The translations under genes and the position numbers were made by a program. This document shows positions 59,942-64,000 of a stretch of DNA of 64,000 bases, piece after piece (the stretch's first letter is position 1; each line of letters starts with the position of its first letter). This stretch comes from JALZAI01 sp038207565 (GTDB lineage Bacteria; Actinomycetota; Actinomycetes; Mycobacteriales; Jatrophihabitantaceae): contig JBBQZQ010000015.1 of assembly GCA_038207565.1 (NCBI GenBank), forward strand, positions 1-64,000, given 5' to 3'. The notes under the pieces were generated by a model that did no database searches, was not told where the DNA came from, and was given only the letters and a program-made list of their open reading frames with translations.

Positions 59942-61309
59942 GTGACCAGCTCGCTCGCGCCCGGCAGATCCGTCCCCGACGATCTGGGCCTGGACGCGTG
60001 GCGTGACCGGCCCGCGGCACAGCAGCCACACTGGCCCGACGACGCAGCGTTGCGTGCAGCCGCCCTCACCCTGGCCGGCATGCCGCCGCTGGTCGTCGCC
60101 TCCGAGGTGGACCAGCTGCGTGAGCGGCTCGCCGCCGTCGCGCGGGGCGAGGCGTTCCTGCTGCAGGGCGGGGACTGCGCAGAGACGTTCCAGACATCCT
60201 CGCAGGCCGACATCGCCGGCAAGGTGCGGGTGCTGTTGCAGATGGCGGTGGTGCTGACCTACGGCGCCTCGATGCCGGTCGTGAAGCTCGGCCGGATCGC
60301 CGGGCAGTACGCCAAGCCGCGCTCGTCGAACACCGACGCCTCGGGGCAGTTGTCCTACCGCGGCGACATGGTCAATGACCTCTACGGCGATCGCACGCCC
60401 GACCCGTCGCGGATCGTGCGTGCCTACTCGACCGCGGCGTCCACGCTCAACCTGCTGCGTGCGTACGCGGGCGGCGGGCTGGCCTCGCTCGACCGGGTCC
60501 ACGCGTGGAACACCGCGTTCGCCCGCACGACAGAGACCGGCTACCGCTACGAGAAGTTGGCTGCCGAGATCGATCGCGCCGTGCGGTTCATGCGTGCCTG
60601 CGGTGTGCACGACTCGGCGTTGGAGGGTGTGGAGCTCTACGCCGGCCACGAGGCGTTGATCCTCGAATACGAGCGCGCCCTGACCCGGCTCGAGGACGGG
60701 CGCGCGTACGACCTGTCCGGTCACTTCGTCTGGGTGGGCGAGCGCACCCGGCAGCTGGATGGCGCTCACCTCGACTTCGTCTCGCGCATCGCGAACCCGA
60801 TCGGCGTCAAGCTCGGCCCGACGACCACGCCGGAGTTCGCCGCCGAGCTGGTCGAGCGCCTCGACCCCGACAATGTGCCCGGACGGCTCACGCTGATCAG
60901 CCGGATGTCCAACGGCCTGGTGCGCGACCGCCTGCCCGCGGTCGTGGAGAAGGTCACCTCGACCGGCCATCTCGTGGTGTGGCAGTGCGACCCGATGCAC
61001 GGCAACACCGAGGAGACGATGGACGGTGTGAAAACCCGTCATCTCGACCGCATCATCGACGAGGTCGACGGGTTCTTCGACGTGCACGCCTCGCTCGGCA
61101 CGCACCCGGGCGGAGTGCATGTCGAACTCACCGGGGACGACGTCACCGAGTGCATCGGCGGGACGGCCGAGCTCACCGCCGCCGACCTCGGCCGGCGTTA
61201 CGAGACCGCCTGTGACCCGCGACTGAATATCGAGCAGTCCCTCGAGCTGGCATTCCGGGTCGCCGAGCGGTTGGTGTCCGACCGCCGCCGTCGGGAGGCC
61301 GCCGGATGA
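59942..61309 (+). CDS. aroG: Class II 3-deoxy-D-arabino-heptulosonate 7-phosphate synthase
   Basis: First enzyme of the shikimate pathway, joining PEP and erythrose 4-phosphate. The 455-residue class II (plant-type) protein has LLQGGDCAETF (metal Cys), MPVVKLGRIAGQYAKPRSS, DYRG-like SYRGDMVND, YAGHEALILEYE, IANPIGVKLGPT and WQCDPMHGNT (metal His). GTG 59942 gives the family N-terminal extension. Mycobacterial AroG (Rv2178c) is the closest in memory and is regulated by aromatic amino acids. Confidence 0.95.
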   Translation: MTSSLAPGRSVPDDLGLDAWRDRPAAQQPHWPDDAALRAAALTLAGMPPLVVASEVDQLRERLAAVARGEAFLLQGGDCAETFQTSSQADIAGKVRVLLQMAVVLTYGASMPVVKLGRIAGQYAKPRSSNTDASGQLSYRGDMVNDLYGDRTPDPSRIVRAYSTAASTLNLLRAYAGGGLASLDRVHAWNTAFARTTETGYRYEKLAAEIDRAVRFMRACGVHDSALEGVELYAGHEALILEYERALTRLEDGRAYDLSGHFVWVGERTRQLDGAHLDFVSRIANPIGVKLGPTTTPEFAAELVERLDPDNVPGRLTLISRMSNGLVRDRLPAVVEKVTSTGHLVVWQCDPMHGNTEETMDGVKTRHLDRIIDEVDGFFDVHASLGTHPGGVHVELTGDDVTECIGGTAELTAADLGRRYETACDPRLNIEQSLELAFRVAERLVSDRRRREAAG

Positions 61310-61316
61310 CGACGGC

Positions 61317-62321
61317 ATGACGGTCGACCTGCGCTCGGATACCGTCACGCGTCCGACCCCGGCGATGCGCACCGCGATGAGCGAGGCGGAGGTCGGAGAC
61401 GACGTCTACGGCGAGGATCCGGAGATCAACGCGCTCGAGACCGAGGTCGCGGCGCTGCTCGGGCACGAGGCGGCGCTGTTCGTGCCGTCGGGCACGCTGG
61501 GCAACCAGCTCGGCATGCGGCTGCTGGTGCACCCCGGTCAGGAGCTGGTCTGCGACTCGCTCGCGCACGTTGCGCGCGCGGAACTCGGCTCGGCCGCGGT
61601 GTTCGCCGGCATCACCTTCCGAACCTGGAAAGCCACCCGCGGCCTGCTCGACGTCGATGCGGTCCGCGAGCTGGTGACTCCCGACGCCGGGCCGTACCTC
61701 GTCTCGACCGCAGCACTGCACGTTGAGAACACCCACAACTTCGGCGGCGGGACGGTGCAACCGGCCGATCAGCTCGTCGCGCTGGTGGCGCTCGCCCGCG
61801 AGAACGGGCTCGGGCTGCACCTCGACGGCGCGCGGCTCTGGAATGCCCACGTGGCCACCGCAACGCCCCTCGCCGAGCTGGCCAGCCCCTTCGACACCGT
61901 GTCGGTCTGCCTGTCCAAGGGACTCGGCGCGCCGGTCGGGTCCGTCCTCGCGGCGTCGGCCGACCGCATCAGCGAGGCACGGGTGTGGCGCAAGCGTTAC
62001 GGAGCCGGTATGCGCCAAGCCGGCATCCTCGCGGCGGCCGGGCGGTATGCGCTCGCGCACCACATCGACCGTCTTGCAGACGACCATCGACGGGCCAAGC
62101 GGCTGGCCGGGTCGCTCGGGGGCGACACCGCACACGTGGCCACGAACATCGTCGTGCTCGACGTCGACGACGCCGCAGCGGTGGTTGCCAAGGCTCGGGA
62201 GGAAGGCGTCCTGGTCTCCGCACTCGGACCGCGATTCCTGCGCCTGGTCACCCATCTGGATGTCGACGACGACGACATCGACCGGGCAATAGCCGTACTT
62301 CGCCCGATGATCGTCTTCTAA
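61317..62321 (+). CDS. ltaE: Low-specificity L-threonine aldolase
   Basis: PLP enzyme that splits L-threonine (or allo-threonine) to glycine and acetaldehyde. The 334 residues contain the family start VDLRSDTVTRPTPAMR, EAEVGDDVYGEDP, FVPSGTLGNQLG, HLDGARLWNAHVA and the PLP-lysine site VSVCLSKGLGAPVGS. YGAGMRQAG follows. ATG 61317 is eight bases after the aroG stop, so they may be co-transcribed, giving an amino-acid theme with gcvT elsewhere. Confidence 0.93.
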   Translation: MTVDLRSDTVTRPTPAMRTAMSEAEVGDDVYGEDPEINALETEVAALLGHEAALFVPSGTLGNQLGMRLLVHPGQELVCDSLAHVARAELGSAAVFAGITFRTWKATRGLLDVDAVRELVTPDAGPYLVSTAALHVENTHNFGGGTVQPADQLVALVALARENGLGLHLDGARLWNAHVATATPLAELASPFDTVSVCLSKGLGAPVGSVLAASADRISEARVWRKRYGAGMRQAGILAAAGRYALAHHIDRLADDHRRAKRLAGSLGGDTAHVATNIVVLDVDDAAAVVAKAREEGVLVSALGPRFLRLVTHLDVDDDDIDRAIAVLRPMIVF

Positions 62322-62359
62322 CTGACGGAAAGGCTCGCTACCGGGCAGACTCTGCACCC

Positions 62360-63154
62360 ATGAGCTACCCGCCACCGCCTCCCGTACCCCAATCGGCAGC
62401 ACCGGGCGCGAAGCCGGGCCTACGCGGACGCGTGCCGTTGCGCCTGGGGATCGTCTTCCTGACTCTGGGTGTCATCGGCATCGCCGCTGGTATCTACATC
62501 CTCGCGACGAAGTCGATCACGAAGGTCGACGACTTCGAGCGGGTGCGGGTGGACGCCCGGACGGGCTCGGCGAACTTCTCCTCCACCGGCGGCTACCTCG
62601 CCTATTACGAGGCCTCCGACATCACGAGCGAGAGCACCTCCGTCCCGATCGTGGGGGTGCAGCTCACCAGCCCGTCCGGCAGGACGAGGCAGCTGACGAC
62701 CCGTTACGGCAACAACAACAACGGCACGATCAAGAAGCTGTCCTATGACTACCACGGCCACCACGGGCTGGCGCTCTATGAGTTCCACATCTCCGAGACG
62801 GGCCGCTACCAGGTGCAGCTGACCCCGAACAGCCAGGACGGTCCGAACGCCACCATCGCCTTCGGGAAATCCATCGGCACCGGGACGGCGGTCGGGGGCG
62901 CTCTCACCGGGCTCGGCGTGCTGGTCCTGCTCGCCGGGATCCCGCTGCTGATCGTCGGCCTGGTGAAGCGCAGCCGCAGCAAGAAGGAACTGGCCGCCGG
63001 CCGCTACGGCGGTCCGCCGCCACCCGGGTACGGCCAGGCCCAGCCATACGGCCAGCAGCCGGGCTACGGCCAGCAGCCGGGGTACGGGCAGCAGCCGGGG
63101 TACGGGCAGCAGCCGGGGTACGGCCAGCAGCCCCCGCCCGGCGGCTCCCGATGA
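62360..63154 (+). CDS. Membrane protein with GYGQQP-repeat tail
   Basis: A 264-residue protein with a Pro-rich N-terminus and a helix (RLGIVFLTLGVIGIAAGIYIL, about 28-48). An extracytoplasmic beta-rich domain follows (FERVRVDARTGSANFS, LSYDYHGHHGLALYEFHISETGRYQV), then a second helix (TGLGVLVLLAGIPLLIVGLV) and a cytoplasmic tail with five GYGQQP-like repeats at 63048-63135. The repeat tail may interact with other proteins or phase-separate; it is not known. It overlaps the next start by four bases (ATGA). Confidence 0.75.
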   Translation: MSYPPPPPVPQSAAPGAKPGLRGRVPLRLGIVFLTLGVIGIAAGIYILATKSITKVDDFERVRVDARTGSANFSSTGGYLAYYEASDITSESTSVPIVGVQLTSPSGRTRQLTTRYGNNNNGTIKKLSYDYHGHHGLALYEFHISETGRYQVQLTPNSQDGPNATIAFGKSIGTGTAVGGALTGLGVLVLLAGIPLLIVGLVKRSRSKKELAAGRYGGPPPPGYGQAQPYGQQPGYGQQPGYGQQPGYGQQPGYGQQPPPGGSR

Positions 63155-63972
63155 TCCGCCGGCCATTCGCCGGGGTTCTGCTCGCCGGGGTTCTGCTCGC
63201 CGCGGCGGGCTTCGCACTTGCTACCCCTGCAGCGGCGGCGACGCGGCACTCCCTGGCCACAGGCGACGCGTTGACGCCCACGCAGTCGCTGCGCTCGAGC
63301 AACGGTCTCTACACGCTGACGTTGCGCCGCGGGGCCCGGCTCGTGGTCACCGACCGCAGCGGCCACTGGGTCTGGGCGACTCGCAGCTACCACGTCTCGC
63401 ACTCACGGCTGGTGCTCCGTCCGCACGGGGACGCGGTGCTGTCCGGTGCGGGACGTGTGCTGTGGCGCTCCGGAACTGCCGGCGTGAGCCACCTGGCCGC
63501 GCTGGTCATGCGCGACGACGGCGAACTGGTCGTGCGCACGCCATGGGGCACTGCATGGTCGAGCCGCACGCACTACCGGTGTGGTTCCTACCGTTCCGGC
63601 AAGCGCGTCATGATCGACCTCAGCGAGCAGTACGCCTGGATGTGCCGCGATCACCAGCAGGTGCAGACGACAGCGATCACCTCAGGTGCCGTGGATCGCG
63701 GCATGGGCACCCCGACCGGCACCTGGCACCTGCAATCCAAGCAGCACGAGCGCTACCTGTACCCCGCGTCGGGCGGGGCGTACTACGTGCAGTACTGGAT
63801 GCCCTACGACTTCGACTTCGGCATGCACGACTCGTCGTGGCAGAACTTCGCCTATGGCAGCCCGCGTTATCGCAGCGAGGGTTCGCACGGCTGTGTGCAC
63901 GTGCCGTTGCGGGTGATCCGGTGGCTGGACGGCTGGGCGCCGCTGGGTACTACGGTGCACATCCGCGCCTGA
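63151..63972 (+). CDS. L,D-transpeptidase (YkuD) with bulb-type lectin-like domain
   Basis: A 273-residue exported protein. The signal peptide ends near ATPAAAA (residue 29). Residues about 40-142 resemble a bulb-type (B-)lectin repeat: RLVVTDRSGHWVWATRS, RLVLRPHGDAVLSGAGRVLWRS, LVMRDDGELVVRTPWGTAWSS. Residues about 150-272 are a YkuD domain with SHGCVHVPL; Cys248 is the expected nucleophile. This would form 3-3 peptidoglycan cross-links. ATG 63151 overlaps the preceding stop. The lectin-like part may target glycan. The usual Ig-like or LysM partners are absent. Confidence 0.85.
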   Translation: MIRRPFAGVLLAGVLLAAAGFALATPAAAATRHSLATGDALTPTQSLRSSNGLYTLTLRRGARLVVTDRSGHWVWATRSYHVSHSRLVLRPHGDAVLSGAGRVLWRSGTAGVSHLAALVMRDDGELVVRTPWGTAWSSRTHYRCGSYRSGKRVMIDLSEQYAWMCRDHQQVQTTAITSGAVDRGMGTPTGTWHLQSKQHERYLYPASGGAYYVQYWMPYDFDFGMHDSSWQNFAYGSPRYRSEGSHGCVHVPLRVIRWLDGWAPLGTTVHIRA

Positions 63973-64000
63973 TCCGAGGGCGGCACGGTCAACCGGCGCG

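Overview
The window is a gene-dense stretch of chromosome from a high-GC Actinomycetota. GTG starts, 4-base GTGA/ATGA stop-start overlaps, an actinobacterial bc1-aa3 respiratory cluster, PimB, FadD15 and class II DAHP synthase all point that way. The gene order is close, from memory, to the block around Mycobacterium tuberculosis Rv2178c-Rv2220 (glnA1, DUF4191, lipA/lipB, dlaT, pepB, gcvT, cobT, erpA, adoK, asnB, ctaC/F, qcrCAB, trpD, pimB, fadD15, aroG). A Frankia- or Jatrophihabitans-like relative is plausible, but I cannot prove the genus from sequence alone.

Layout. 1-1.2 kb: the end of a membrane-protein gene, then two truncated tyrosine integrases abutting head to head at about 795. 1.2-6.5 kb: glnA with a possible GlnR operator, RDD and DUF4191 membrane proteins, an NlpC/P60 hydrolase and lipB-lipA. 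6.5-11.4 kb: an MMPL exporter, endonuclease IV and a membrane Ser/Thr kinase. 11.4-18.1 kb: pepA-lpd-sucB-epimerase and gcvT. 18.1-26.6 kb: an AI-2E family protein, then a six-gene operon behind a cobalamin riboswitch. 26.6-35 kb: DUF3043, nadA, erpA, adoK, asnB, a lysine-free cysteine-desulfurase homologue coupled to a TusA-like protein, ctaC and ctaF. 35-42.4 kb: qcrB/A/C-ctaE, a pseudo-receiver, trpD and a CtaG-type assembly protein. 42.4-51 kb: a Lrp/AsnC sensor domain, DUF695, a DEDD-GIY-YIG nuclease, a NYN protein, an NlpC/P60 hydrolase behind a c-di-AMP (ydaO) riboswitch, pimB and fadD15. 51-64 kb: SRPBCC proteins, an ArsA-like ATPase, glucokinase, acyltransferase, exoribonuclease AS, a phosphofructokinase with PPi-type residues, DAHP synthase, threonine aldolase and an L,D-transpeptidase with a lectin-like domain.

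The most interesting system is at 19428-26548. A cobalamin riboswitch heads a translationally coupled operon. It encodes a secreted alpha/alpha-toroid protein with an LAxTG-type anchor, a small membrane-anchored protein whose domain resembles DUF4430, the ECF transporter parts T, AA and S, and a divergent CobT homologue. Vertebrate intrinsic factor and transcobalamin are built from an alpha6/alpha6 barrel plus a DUF4430-like beta domain. I infer that this operon is a Gram-positive B12 capture-and-import system whose extracellular binder is the same architecture split over two surface proteins.
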